Source: Leuctra nigra
Lineage: Eukaryota > Arthropoda > Insecta > Plecoptera > Leuctridae
Assembly: GCA_934045905.1 (NCBI GenBank)
Contig: OW203766.1
Span: 18,594,309 to 18,658,308 of the forward strand
Length of the DNA stretch: 64,000 bases
Reading direction: 5' to 3'
Made by a program: the position numbers and the translations under genes. This document shows, piece by piece, positions 36,050 to 46,774 of the stretch. The notes beneath the pieces were generated by a model. The model had not been told where the DNA came from. It searched no databases and was given only the letters and a program-made list of their open reading frames with translations. Positions within the stretch are counted from its first letter, which is position 1; each line of letters begins with the position of its first letter.

Positions 36050-37640
36050 CGTTATAATCGATCCAGCCGTTTTCGATATATGACGTCACTTCCGGTTTTG
36101 AAATAGCGGCCGAAAATAATGTCGTCTTGAATTCATAATTATAAGTCCTACATAATTGCACAATTTGGTTGCAATCGGTACAGACGATTTCGATATATGA
36201 CGTCACTTCCGGTTTAACCAATGGCGGCCGAAAATAATGTCGTCTTTTTATCCATAATTATAAGTCCTACATATTTCCAAAATTTGGTTGCAATCGGTAC
36301 AGACGTTTTCGATATATGACGTCCCTTCCGGTTTTAACAATGACGGCCGAAAATAATGTCGTCTTTAATTCATAATTTTTAGTCCTCCATATTTCCAAAA
36401 TTTGGTTGCAATCGGTACAGACGATTTCGACATATGACGTCACTTCCGGTTTTAACAATGGCGGCCGAAAATAATGTCGTCTTTAATTCATAATTATAAG
36501 TCCTCCACATTTCCAAAATTTGGTTGCTTTCGGTACAGCCGTTTTTTAATATGACGTTACTTCCGGTTTTAACAATGGCGGCCAAAAATAATGTCGCCTT
36601 TAATCCATAATTATAATTCCTACATATTTCCAAAATTTGGTTGCAATCGGTACAGCCGTTTTCGATATATGACGTCACTTCCGGTTTTAACAATGGCGGC
36701 CGAAAATAATGTCGTATTTCATTCATAATTATTAGTCCTCCATATTTCCAAAATTTGGTTGCAATCGGTACAGCCGTTTTCGATATATGACGTCACTTCC
36801 GGTTTTAACAATGGCGGCCGAAAATAATGTCGTCTTCAATTCATAATTATTAGTGCTACACATTTCCAAAATTTGGTTGCAATCGGTACAGCTGTTTTCA
36901 ATATATGACGTCACTTCCGGTTTTAAAAATGGCGGCCGAGAACACTGCAACCTTGAATTTATAATTATTTACAAAGTAGGTTTACTAAATATCTATTTAA
37001 AAGTATAAAGTGGTGAATTTTGTGTCAATTATCATATTTATGACGTCATTTAGCATATTTATGACGTCATTTCCGGTATAGGTAATAGGAAAACAATCTA
37101 GTTGATACTTTATGAACGACCATCTGAATTCATAATCCCTATATTTCCGTAAAATCGGTCTTGCCGTATGTAATATATGACGTCACTACCGGTTTCATTT
37201 AGTGGTTCCTGCCGCCATTTCCGGTACCGTTAATTTGTTTATTCATTTTTCACAATTGAGTTTCAAAAAAAGTTGCAGAATGAATACGCAGGAGCTAGTT
37301 CAGTTGCAAACGGTACAGGCGTTTTAGATATATTACGTCACTTCCGGTTTCAGGAATGGCGGCCGAGAACACTGCCTCCTTGAATTTATAATTTGTATTG
37401 TCTATGTTACAATGTAAGTTACTTATGTATGTATTTTAAGTATAATTTGTTGAAATAAGTTAAATATTGCGTATTTATGACGTCACTTCCGGTTGAGAAA
37501 ATAAGAAAATAATAATTTTTTTATTGATACTTCATATAGATGACCGTCTAAATCGAATGGCGCTAATTTCGTTCTAATCGGTCCAGACGTTTTTGAGATA
37601 TGACGTCACTTCCGGTTTAAAAATGGCGGCACAAAAAATC
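36050..37640. repeat. Array of about 118-bp units with TGACGTCACTTCCGG and ATGGCGGCC
   Basis: Eight consecutive units from 36050 to 36960 each carry GATATATGACGTCACTTCCG GTTTTAACAATGGCGGCC plus AATTTGGTTGCAATCGGTAC. More diverged units continue to about 37640 (motif near 37060, 37170, 37335, 37478, 37600). The unit joins a CRE palindrome (TGACGTCA), an ETS site (CCGGAAGT on the other strand) and a YY1/Pho-type core (ATGGCGGC). Minus-strand ORFs through the array are repeat artefacts. Confidence 0.88.
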
Positions 37641-38439
37641 ACAAGAGGCAAGGTATCATCAGACGCCAAAAGTGCATATGTGGTAAAAATTTCAGGTTGA
37701 TCGGTTCAGCCGTTTAGGCTGTGGCGGTGATAGCAACGTTTCCTGATATCTGAATCATCATCAGATAGCTTTTAAAAGGGGTGTAATTTCACTGTTTTCA
37801 CGGCCCTCTAGCACCCAAACGGCATAACGTATTGTTCCCAAATTTGGTATATGTTGTCAGGTGGGCCATAGCTCGAAATTAAGTTATTTCGCAACAATGT
37901 GAGATTTCCCAATTTTGAGATCCAGTAGGCCGAAAATGCCATGTTGTTGCTTACAGTAAAAGTGTTTCGTCTGCTCCTCAGTTTATATTAGGCATTTACG
38001 GTATGTTGAGTGAGTGTGAGTGTATAGTACGACTTGGCTAGGTGGAGCGACCGCTCCACTAGATAAAATTTTACGTAGGTATAGTAGTACTTCATTTGTA
38101 TGTATTTATCTGTTGTGTTATAAACAAATGGAATGACATGTCTGTTTATACTGCGATGTTCATTTATAGGTTCGGGAGAGGAGATGGTATATTATATAAT
38201 ATTAAGTTTAAATTTACTAAATGACTCTTAAAACTCGTCAGTTGGAGCAATTGATGAAAGTATGCTTTAGAATGTTTCCCTTACTTTGAGTGTGATAATA
38301 TAAATAATTAGAGATTATAAAAATATCTGCTTTTATAGAACTAAAAAATACACTCGTGATTCTGGAACATGCTAACCAGATCATGTTGCAACAAAAGCTT
38401 GAGTACTCAAATTGCAGATCAAGGTCGATGAATGGATGG
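37641..38439. other. Intron, no supported gene
   Basis: Begins with a stretch resembling the tail of the preceding array (TTTCAGGTTGATCGGTTCAG). Otherwise no feature is seen. Confidence 0.35.
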
Positions 38440-38800
38440 AGCAACGTGTGACAATTATTTCCAAAAAAACTTAAAATGTCAATAAGTCCTCATGTTCTTG
38501 ACCGATTTGTCTGAAAATTTGTAAAATCTGATGAAACATTCTTCCCAATGACGATATAAAATTTGAACGTGATAATAACATTTTCAGATCCATTCATGAC
38601 CATTTTGAGCTTTCAACCAATCAGGAGACGATCTTCGATCATTTTCAGTCTGCACACAAACTTGCTGGACTTTACATGTGAAAAATTCAGATCAATCGGT
38701 GAAACGGTGCCACCTCCAGTAACAGACAAATAACAAAAAAAGGGTATACGTAGAGTCAAATGGAGTCACTCGCTTCGCTCACTCAACAATTCGAGTTCAT
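38440..38800 (+). repeat. Dispersed repeat family A, 3' part
   Basis: Contains GACCGATTTGTCTGAAAATT, TCAGATCAATCGGTGAAACG and the 3' end GAGTCACTCGCTTCGCTCAC. Confidence 0.65.
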
Positions 38801-39299
38801 GAATGAAATTCTCTAAATAACTGGCTTAAATTAATTGTTTTATTTTAATTAGTTTCACGCATCTACATAATTATAAGAGCGCCTTTTTGTTTGTTTGAAG
38901 TGACATCTTGGCACCTTCCCATGACAATACGCTCAAGCTATTCTAAAGCCGTCCGCTCGCCAAGCGCTTTACTTACTTTGGAACAACTCGAGGGCGTCGG
39001 TGGCGTCGCAACGCCCGCCAACACTTTGATTTACAGTGAACAAGACAACGAATAATAATCAAAACTCTGCGCTCCCGCGAGTTGTGACTGATTTTGAGTT
39101 GCCTTCGAGACAACTGAAAGTCAAAATTAAATTGAAACCGGAGTGAACACAAAGACAGCCACTATACCGCAGAATGAATAGCGAAACGAAACCTCAGTTA
39201 TACACCTTTTCACGCTAACTATATTTTGTTTTGAATATCATTTCTAATTTTCAAAAGATGTCATAATTACATGCACCAATTTGCCTTTCGAAGCATTAG
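38801..39299. other. Intron with CpG-rich patch and a strong minus-strand donor
   Basis: At 38960-39025 the minus strand reads GGCGGGCGTTGCGACGCC ... GTTCCAAA|GTAAGT. A short frame GGRCDATDALELFQ is open, but the acceptor is weak and the length does not fit the phase of the neighbouring Hyperkinetic exons. Not called as coding. Confidence 0.3.
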
Positions 39300-39895
39300 T
39301 TACGTAATCTCCTTTGGCTGAGCGAGCGAAGCGAGAGACTCCTTTTGGCTCTTTTGGCACGGACATCTGGTTTTTTTCTGCTATTAACCGATACACAGGT
39401 CGCACCGTTTGACTGATCGATCTGAAAATTTGCACAAATGTAAAGACAATCTTTTCTGTTTGCTGACCCTAATTTTTATTAAATCCGTTCATTGGTTAAA
39501 ATTTAAATAAGCATCTCCTGATAGGTAGAAAATTAAAAATATGATCTTCGATATAAATCTGATCAAACTCATATTTTGCACGATAATTAAGACAAACATT
39601 GTCTCTTATGTTACAAATGTGCATCCCAATCAGTTAAGAACCAGAAATGAAGTATCGAAATAATGTTTTTCCAATGCAAATGAATCTGATTTGCTTCATG
39701 TACCAGAGTGCTTAGATATGCTATTTCAAGTTACAATGAAAAGCATATTATACTTGTATGTTGATTGAGTGGATCATATTTCAATTTTATAAAGATGTAT
39801 ATGTATTCTGTGTGTTGTGTACGCAATCCGGTTCGAGAATTTGCATGTCCTATCCAATTCTCGTTCATCAACGCGTTACACTGAGCGTTTTCCTA
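39300..39895 (-). repeat. Dispersed repeat family A, near full-length, reverse orientation
   Basis: Plus-strand start GGCTGAGCGAGCGAAGCGAG is the inverted family 3' end. The plus-strand end CAACGCGTTACACTGAGCGT TTTCC is the inverted 5' end. Confidence 0.68.
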
Positions 39896-40339
39896 GTATT
39901 AAAATAATCAACAATAAAAATTAAAAGTGTACTTCTTATTTTTCTGTGATATTGGCTGAATTTCTATACACATTTGAAAGTTTTTTAAATCACACTTTTA
40001 AAACAAACCCCGGAGCTTCTCGCAAAAATTGTCAACTTCAGAGTCAAAGTTGTTGAAGCAATCTTGGAAAAGTCTGTTAAGAATTGTGATCTTATTTTAC
40101 AAGAGTTCAGTCGCTGAGTGAAGTAAAGATTTTCTGCAAATTACAACAGAATTATGTACTACCCTTCATACAGTTTTTCTTGCGTATTTCTTTAAACAAA
40201 GATAAATTAATTCATACAGAACATGTTATGAAATTACATTTTTCTGAGGATTTTTTATGAAATGAAGATCCGAATTCTACATTAAAAGTATTCATAGTTT
40301 GCATGAAAATCTCTCATGGAAAATAGCTGTGCTTCTGTG

Positions 40340-40545
40340 CTTCTTTTGCGCTATTGCGCTATTGTAGGCTCCGGAAACATCGTTAATACTCATATTACAA
40401 AACTAAATCGATTTACCTCTATTTATAAGCTAAATCGGACCCGTCAATCTGCCATCATAATATCCGTATTCGAGGGAAAACTTAAAATTTTCGCATTGCT
40501 GATTTAAAACAAAGGAAGCTCGTGCAAGCCATATGAATAGGAACT
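40340..40545. repeat. Dispersed repeat family E, copy 1
   Basis: Shares GGCTCCGGA, AAATCGATTTACCTC and GCACTGCTGAT-like plus GCTCGTGCAAGC blocks in the same order with 51035-51235. Confidence 0.6.
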
Positions 40546-41959
40546 ATGGTTTTATAGATCACACACCTTTAGGGAAACTTTAGGGAAAGTACAATTTTCA
40601 ATACCCCTGTGCTTCAAAGAGTGAAATAAGAAAATCATTTAAGAAAAATAAGATAGTCATGAAACGTTTTTATGCACCTAAATTAGTTGGTTACGGTCAA
40701 AGCATGAAAACGAACCGAAGATCATATGAATTTTAAGCATAAAATACAAAAATTAAAACTGTATTCCTAAATTCCACTACCCATTTCAAATACTCTGTAC
40801 CATTAGTTTAACATTTTCCATAAGCTCAGTAAATTCGACGCGCTGCAAGCAAAGCTGCAGTATTCTCCTACATCCACAATTAACTAACGCCAATTAGTTT
40901 GACCCCAATTATATCAGATTGACTGTGCTGCCTCCACTTGTCTCCAACTTAATTAATTATCCATTATAAACGACCGACGTAATTAGCGCTAGCGCCATAG
41001 GACAGAGAGAGGGCGGAAGGAGGGGGGGAAACATGGGTAGCCATTTACCAGAATCACTGTTTTATGTATAATTTGTGGTCCTGAATTATGATACCACTGA
41101 AATGTAATGTCATATTGATTTTATGACTGCTTTATTGTTTGATGTTGGACTTTGAACTGTTCGTCAGCAATGGCGGAGAGCTTTTAGGTCAGGTTTTACC
41201 GAGATAAGATTCAAGTAGAATGATGCCACTTGAACATCGGAGTTGAAGTTTACGATTCGACTTCTTGTTGTTGTTTTTTTTATTAAAGTGTGTGATTTAC
41301 GAGCGAGTTTTGTTTAGTTTGATTTTCAAGATCGTCTTTGTAATTTTGTGAGACTGTCTAAAAATAACAGGCAAATGTTGAAATGTATATTTAACGAGAG
41401 AACTGGTTCAAGCAGTAAAGTTAAGTATTGATGCGAGAAGACTTGACCATTTTCCACAATGATAAATAGACTTAAGTGCATGACTTAAACTTTTAAGTAT
41501 CCTTATTGCATTCATAGAACTCAGTAACCATTGGCTTTTATTAATATTTTCTGACCCACATAAAGTCAAGTACAAAGTCGTATTTTACTTCATTGTATAG
41601 TCAGTACAATTTATATACATAAACTCTCAGCATATAGCGCAACTTCAACTCCGTAAAACTAACAGACAAAATTATTAACTTACGCGTTTAGTTATCTGAT
41701 TGTTTTAGTGTGTTTGTTATATTTATTTCTAGTTTTCTACAGGTTGAAAACAGGTTCTACAGGCTTTTAAAAATTCTTCCAGACACTTTAGCCAATGTTT
41801 GAAAAAATTCACTATCTACTTCTATGGTGTACTTTATGGATCTGTTAGTCAATTATTTAAGAAATTAACTATAAACGTGCAATCAACATTTAGTGGCACC
41901 ACCTTATTTACCAAATTTTTGGAAAAATCGTGTGAAAGATTTTCGATATTTTTCTCAGT
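40546..41959. other. Intron, no feature seen
   Basis: AT-rich. A G-run lies at 41022-41029. No gene is supported. Confidence 0.35.
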
Positions 41960-42090
41960 TGAGAATGATGGGAAGGTTGCCTACCAATAGGCATCGACCA
42001 CTTCCTTCCTTACCTATTCATCATCATAATCATTCTTCGTCACCATTAGCCTAGTTAAATAACAGTGCGACGTTAAAACCCATTAACAAA
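41960..42090 (+). mobile_element. 5'-truncated copy of the 6.75-kb SINE
   Basis: GGGAAGGTTGCCTACCAATA GGC ... CACCATTAGCCTAGTTAAAT AACAGTGCGACGTTAA matches the tail of the SINE at 6880-7030. The tRNA head is missing, as expected for incomplete reverse transcription. Confidence 0.65.
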
Positions 42091-42413
42091 GCAGAACGAT
42101 CGAACTATTTTTAGCTGACGATGCGTTTCTTGGCTGCGGCAACATTGACAGTAGAATGTGGGACAATTGGAAACAAAATCACTTTATTTTCATTTTGTGC
42201 AGTTTTGGCGCCGAGTCTGCAGCTATTTTGTAGAATATTGGCACTGAATTATATGAGCACAGAATACTTGGGTCAAATGAGAAGTTATTAAAGCCATGCA
42301 GATAAGTTGTGCAAATACAATAGCCGATACTTTTGGCGCAGTGCGTAGCCCACTGGAATCACGTGGTTCGTTAAGGCAAATGCTGGGATGGTCACACCCC
42401 TTTCATTCTGTAC

Positions 42414-43028
42414 CTCAGAGGTAGAAGGTCGGAACTCCATTTCAATGATTCTTGAGGTGAGCTCAAAAACCTGTGATTCTGCCTTCTTTGTAATGATGAC
42501 ATGTGTCATTGTGTAAGAGAATACTTCAATTTAAGAGGGCTGAGTAGTGAGCGTGGCCTTGAAGAGTTTTTTAATCGATTTTTATCAATATCTTTTGCAA
42601 ATGTAATTGTTAACAAAATATGACTTTGTACGAGTATTCAGAACAGTTCAATGAAAATAATTTCATAGTTTGGAACAAGTTATTAGTTTTATTTTGTCCA
42701 AAAGATGTTTAGTGCCATAATTTTACTAATTTTCGGGCACTAAACATCTGTAGGACAAAGTAAATATAATACACCATTACAAGCTATGTAATTATTTTCA
42801 TTGAACTGTTCTAAATACTCGTACAAAGCCTTATTTTGTTAACAATAGCATTGGTAAAAGATATTGATAAAAAACGATTAAAAACACTTCAAGGTCAAAC
42901 TCACTACCCGACTGTCTTGAGTGCATTTGTTGATATCAATAAAATGGGCATAGAGCTTGATTACATTAACCCAAAAGTGTGCAATGTAAAATCGAGAAAA
43001 TGGACTTATCCGGCCTTCTACCTCTGAG
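42414..43028. mobile_element. MITE family F copy, split by a nested TTAA MITE
   Basis: Ends CTCAGAGGTAGAAGG / CCTTCTACCTCTGAG are perfect 15-bp inverted repeats. The sequence on each side of the 390-bp insert at 42531-42920 aligns with the uninterrupted copy at 60714-60969. Confidence 0.65.
42531..42920. mobile_element. Palindromic TTAA MITE, copy 3, nested
   Basis: Starts TTAA|GAGGGCTGAGTAGTGAGCGT and ends GACTGTC|TTGA, a one-base decay of TTAA. The arms are complementary as in copy 1. Confidence 0.82.
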
Positions 43029-44026
43029 ATACAGCATTTACCAATTACTATTACCAATTACCAAGTGTCTATTACTCTAGATGGAAAGTATGACGTTAAT
43101 GCCTGTATCATAGTCATACACATTGCTGATTAGCTACACTGTGTAACCCCGGCGAGGATGTCTTGGGATGTAACGTGAGATGTCCTGGGATGTAACACTT
43201 GCAGTTCAATCTCCACTTTTATAACATGCTCATGATTGGGCAGGGGAATGTAATGAGAAGTCTGCAGAATGTTGGCGGGATATTTCAGTTTAGCACCTAT
43301 TTATTCTGATACTTTAGCAGAACTAGTTTTGCAACATATTTAATTTTCTTTCCTTTACTCAAAAAACTTACAAAAGTACAAAATAAAAACCCTTGATTTA
43401 ATCTCAAAATAATGTAAAATTCGTATTAAAATATCGACTACCGTTTAACCGTAAAAATTCAGTGTGAAGACAATTCTAGGAGATATTACTTGAATTTCTA
43501 GGAAATTCTAGACAACAATGATATCAGTAACCGCTCTCATCATGATTGAGCTTTACGTTGAGTTCAGCTTCCCTTGGTACGTTCTACTAAAATAATTGAA
43601 ACTATTTATTTATATTTGATTTAAAAATATTATGACTGTTTATAATACAAGATTATATTTTAGACATCGAGATCATTGAGAATTTCCCTATTTAATATCA
43701 ATTTATCAATTCAATGTAAGGTCATTCCGTTATATTTTACAGTATGTTCTGTTAGACAACGGTTGAGTTTTAGTAGTTGAGCATATTGTTGAGCATATTG
43801 TTAAAACATAAATTAATTACAAAAATCATGCAAAGTCCAAGAAAATTCATAATAAAAAAATCATTTCCACATAGTGCTACAAAAACCCTTCTATCCAACA
43901 CTTTTAACTCACTTCAATATTGCCGAAAAATCAAATTAGTGAAACGTTTTTACGATTTATCCTTTACTTGGAACACCACTGTCCCATAGCTCATTGTTTT
44001 TTATGACGAGATGATTGACATGTTAA
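43029..44026. other. Intron, no supported gene
   Basis: A short duplication GATGTCYTGGGATGTAAC occurs twice at 43159-43198. Nothing else is seen. Confidence 0.35.
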
Positions 44027-44191
44027 TGTACACTTCGCCAAAGTAAAAACGGTATTGACTGATTTCCTGGCATCATCCGATGAAGTGCTAACTCGTCGCT
44101 TAACTCTAGTAGGTGAGATCTCCATTACGTTAAAACAAGGATTGATTGTCAAGGAACCGTTCAAATACCGTTTTTACTTTGGCCGAATGTG
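44027..44191. mobile_element. MITE family C, copy 3
   Basis: TGTACACTTCGCCAAAGTAA AAACGG is inverted at CCGTTTTTACTTTGGCCGAA. The interior CTAGTAGGTGAGATCTCC is the reverse complement of the core in copies 1 and 2. Confidence 0.7.
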
Positions 44192-44211
44192 ACCACAATG
44201 TTGTCGATGAA

Positions 44212-44595
44212 GAGGCAAACGGAAGCGAACGGGAATCGCACGGTTCGTCAGAGCGTTTTTTGAAATTTTGTCTTCCCACTAAATAATTTTAAAAAATCAG
44301 ATAATAACGACCCATTACAGCGTTATAGATTAAATAATGCCGCAAACTGGAGTTCATGATGACCTCTGGTACGACCTTAAAGTGTTAAATACGATAGTTT
44401 TAGTAAAATAATCGTATTTAACACTTTGAGTTCGCACCAGAGGTCATAAAGTACTCCAGTGTGTGGCATTATTTAGTCTATAACGCTGTGATGGGTCGTT
44501 ACTATCTGATGTTTTTAAATTATTTAGTGGGAAGACAAAATGTCAAAAAACCGCTGTGACAAACCGTGCGATTCCCGTTCGCTTCCGTTTGCCTC
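44212..44595. mobile_element. 384-bp near-perfect palindrome with TGAA target duplication
   Basis: The left arm starts GAGGCAAACGGAAGCGAACG and the right arm ends CGTTCGCTTCCGTTTGCCTC. The arms pair almost throughout, around a short AT-rich centre near 44395-44412. TGAA flanks both sides (44208-44211 and 44596-44599). It has no ORF and is a fold-back MITE. It lies about 70 bp from the candidate Hyperkinetic exon at 44664. Confidence 0.85.
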
Positions 44596-44663
44596 TGAAG
44601 GGTTTAGTTGTGTACGAAAGTGGAGATGGAACCACTCGGTCCTCCCCGATTGCGAGTAGATAC

Positions 44664-44789
44664 CTGTTGCGCGGCGTCTGCCTTGGCCAGAGACTCCGCG
44701 TTGTCTTTCTCCTCCCGCTTCTCTTCTTCCGACCTCGTCCGACTACTCCCGACCCCGGGCGGGGGAAAGGAGAACCAGAACATCCCAGT
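44664..44789 (-). CDS. Hk: Candidate alternative N-terminal exon of Hyperkinetic (duplicate of 45.6-kb exon)
   Basis: The minus strand reads (TG)MFWFSFPPPGVGSSRTRS, then EEEKREEKDNAESLAKADAAQQ and a donor CAACAG|GTATCT. The last 40 codons align without gaps to the 45531-45707 exon at 31 of 40 residues, and the exit phase (0) is the same. The 5' boundary is unclear: a TAA lies in frame just upstream and the nearest AG (44790-44791) lacks a pyrimidine tract. It may be an internal exon starting at 44789 or an alternative first coding exon starting at the ATG at 44783. Charged residues are kept while wobble bases differ, which suggests selection on protein. It could also be a decaying exon duplicate. 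Confidence 0.55.
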
Positions 44790-45530
44790 CTCTTATCTAA
44801 ATGTATACGTATACCAACATTATTCAATACACTTTACACAAATATACTGGTGGAGTGTTTAGAATGTTTTTATTTTCAGAATCTGTGTATGATTACGATA
44901 CAGGCATTTTCATTAAATACAATTTATTTATGAAATATATTTATGAAATAAGTGCATTAAAAATTACGAATAATTCTGAAATCTCAAATAGGACATGAAC
45001 AATTTTTGATATTGATTTAACCGTTATTTGAATGACGTACATAATTCTTTCAAGTGCTAAGAATTGTTTCGATCGAGGGGTCCAACAACTTTTAACATGA
45101 ATGGCGTAACAAAATACACACATTCATATTTAATAGACAGTATTGTTGCCATAAGTGGAACTATCACGTCATTTGCTTAGAACTTTAATCGACGAAGCGT
45201 TTATCTGTGATCTTTACTCTGACGACCGATTACAGTCAAGTCAAAATGCAACCCTCAAAATGGGTTGCTTTTATTACAAAGCTACGAAACTGACCAAGTA
45301 GCGTCAGTTATTATTAGATAATTAAAAATTAAGTCTTAATACGTTATATAATGTATGTATGTATTCTTTCAATAGTAGAAACAGTGACTTTTTGAAGCAA
45401 CACATGCCATACGCATCAAGTCAAGGGGGAAAAGCATGCAGGACATCTACTTAAAATGGTGATGCAAATTATTCTGCATTCCGTAAAGCAAGTAATGGCG
45501 CATCATGGCGCTAAACTATTGTAACTATAC

Positions 45531-45707
45531 CAGTTGTGCAGCGTCCGCTTTCGCAAGTACTTCAGCGTTCTCTTTCTCTTCGCGTTTCTCCTCTTCGGAT
45601 TTGACGCGATTACCCCCTGTCCCCGGTGGGGGAAAAGAGAACCAGAAGTTGTGGGCCAGCTTTGTGAGGTGGCCAGAGAGTGACACTAGCGCCGCTCCGG
45701 AAGCAAA
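45531..45707 (-). CDS. Hk: Candidate Hyperkinetic N-terminal exon, 59 codons
   Basis: Minus-strand exon of exactly 177 nt with acceptor TTTTTATTGTTCCAG| and donor CACAACTG|GTATAG, phase 0 at both ends. It encodes FASGAALVSLSGHLTKLAHN, then FWFSFPPPGTGGNRVK and the charged SEEEKREEKENAEVLAKADA AQL. The first third is moderately hydrophobic; the rest should be helical. It joins in phase to the exon at 29541-29728. There is no in-frame methionine, so at least one more upstream exon must exist at a higher coordinate. I do not recognise the peptide itself. Assignment to the Kv-beta gene rests on strand, order and phase. Confidence 0.65.
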
Positions 45708-46704
45708 CTGGAACAATAAAAACACACTTATTAACACGTTGTATGAACTTTTAATTATCTCAAGTACATATCGCACTGTCCCTAATGTGTTTTGTTTAAA
45801 TTCCCAAAAATGGTGTCAGAAATGGGATTTTATTAATATTATAATCTTATATATACAATTCAAATTGGTGTGATAATACAAAAAAAATCCAAATCTTGGC
45901 AATTCTTGGTTTAGAATGTGTTCCATTTTCCCAACTAAAATTGGACAATTTGAGATCAATAGACACTTGAATTGAAGCAAATCTTCGAAATAGAGAACAC
46001 AGCTTCGTAGTTTTTTTTAATAATATCTGGTATAAAGAACTTTATATCAACAGAACAATTTCTCAATGGCTGTTTAGGACGATTGTTATGAAAAAAACTT
46101 AAAGTCAAACCTTTACTTAACCTCAAACCTTTAAAGTGACACACACGACCAAGATTTGAATTTGGACAGTATGAATTTTAAAGATATGAGTTGCCCAACT
46201 TAAATTGTATAGTGTAAAATACATACTTAATAAGTTTTCGACACAAATTTGCAATTGTGTAAATTAATCAAAGACGGCGCCAAGTTTCCCAAGCGATATG
46301 AAAATGTCAATATTATGCCAGTAAGAACAACCATTTACATGAGTCTCTATAACATTCCTTCTCCTCATAAATAATTAAACATCTCGCTTCTGTTTCTATG
46401 AATCCATTGAGGTAACGTCAATATTTCAATTATGTATTGTTTCAAAGTTTTCTTCCATTTGCACACGATACGAAAAAGTTATATGAACTTTAAGTTAAGC
46501 GAAAGGGTCGTTATATGAAATACACTCTAAATCGCAAGTCGTTGCTTGGGGTGACTGTGGACTGGGGTACCGGTTATTCAATCTCATACTGAAAAAATAA
46601 AACGAATAATTCTGGTGGATGCAGAGTAAAGACTCGATCACAGTTTGACACTGTAGCGTTTATCAGAGATGAACATGTTTATCGCTATCGCGTTAGCCAG
46701 CTAT
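45708..46704. other. Spacer between the candidate Hyperkinetic exon and OR1
   Basis: AT-rich. No Hyperkinetic first exon and no other gene could be found here. Confidence 0.35.
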
Positions 46705-46774
46705 CAAGTGATCGGTGTTGAATAATTGAGTGTTACATTGATCATTGCAATGTGGTGAATAACCAGTTATTGCA
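46705..46774 (+). repeat. Short tandem repeat ending at the OR1 start codon
   Basis: ATTGCAATGTGGTGAATAACCAG is followed by ATTGCA-ATG of OR1. The upstream ATG reads ATG TGG TGA, a two-codon upstream ORF. The same unit forms longer arrays before OR2 and OR3. Confidence 0.65.

Noticed and set aside
36267..36950. Minus-strand ORFs with repeated KPEVTSYIENGCTDCNQILE
   Set aside because: Created by the 118-bp tandem units; frames differ between units and there is no domain.
38960..39025. Mini-exon GGRCDATDALELFQ with GTAAGT donor (minus strand)
   Set aside because: Weak acceptor and length of 47 nt from the nearest AG, incompatible with the phase of the flanking Hyperkinetic exons.
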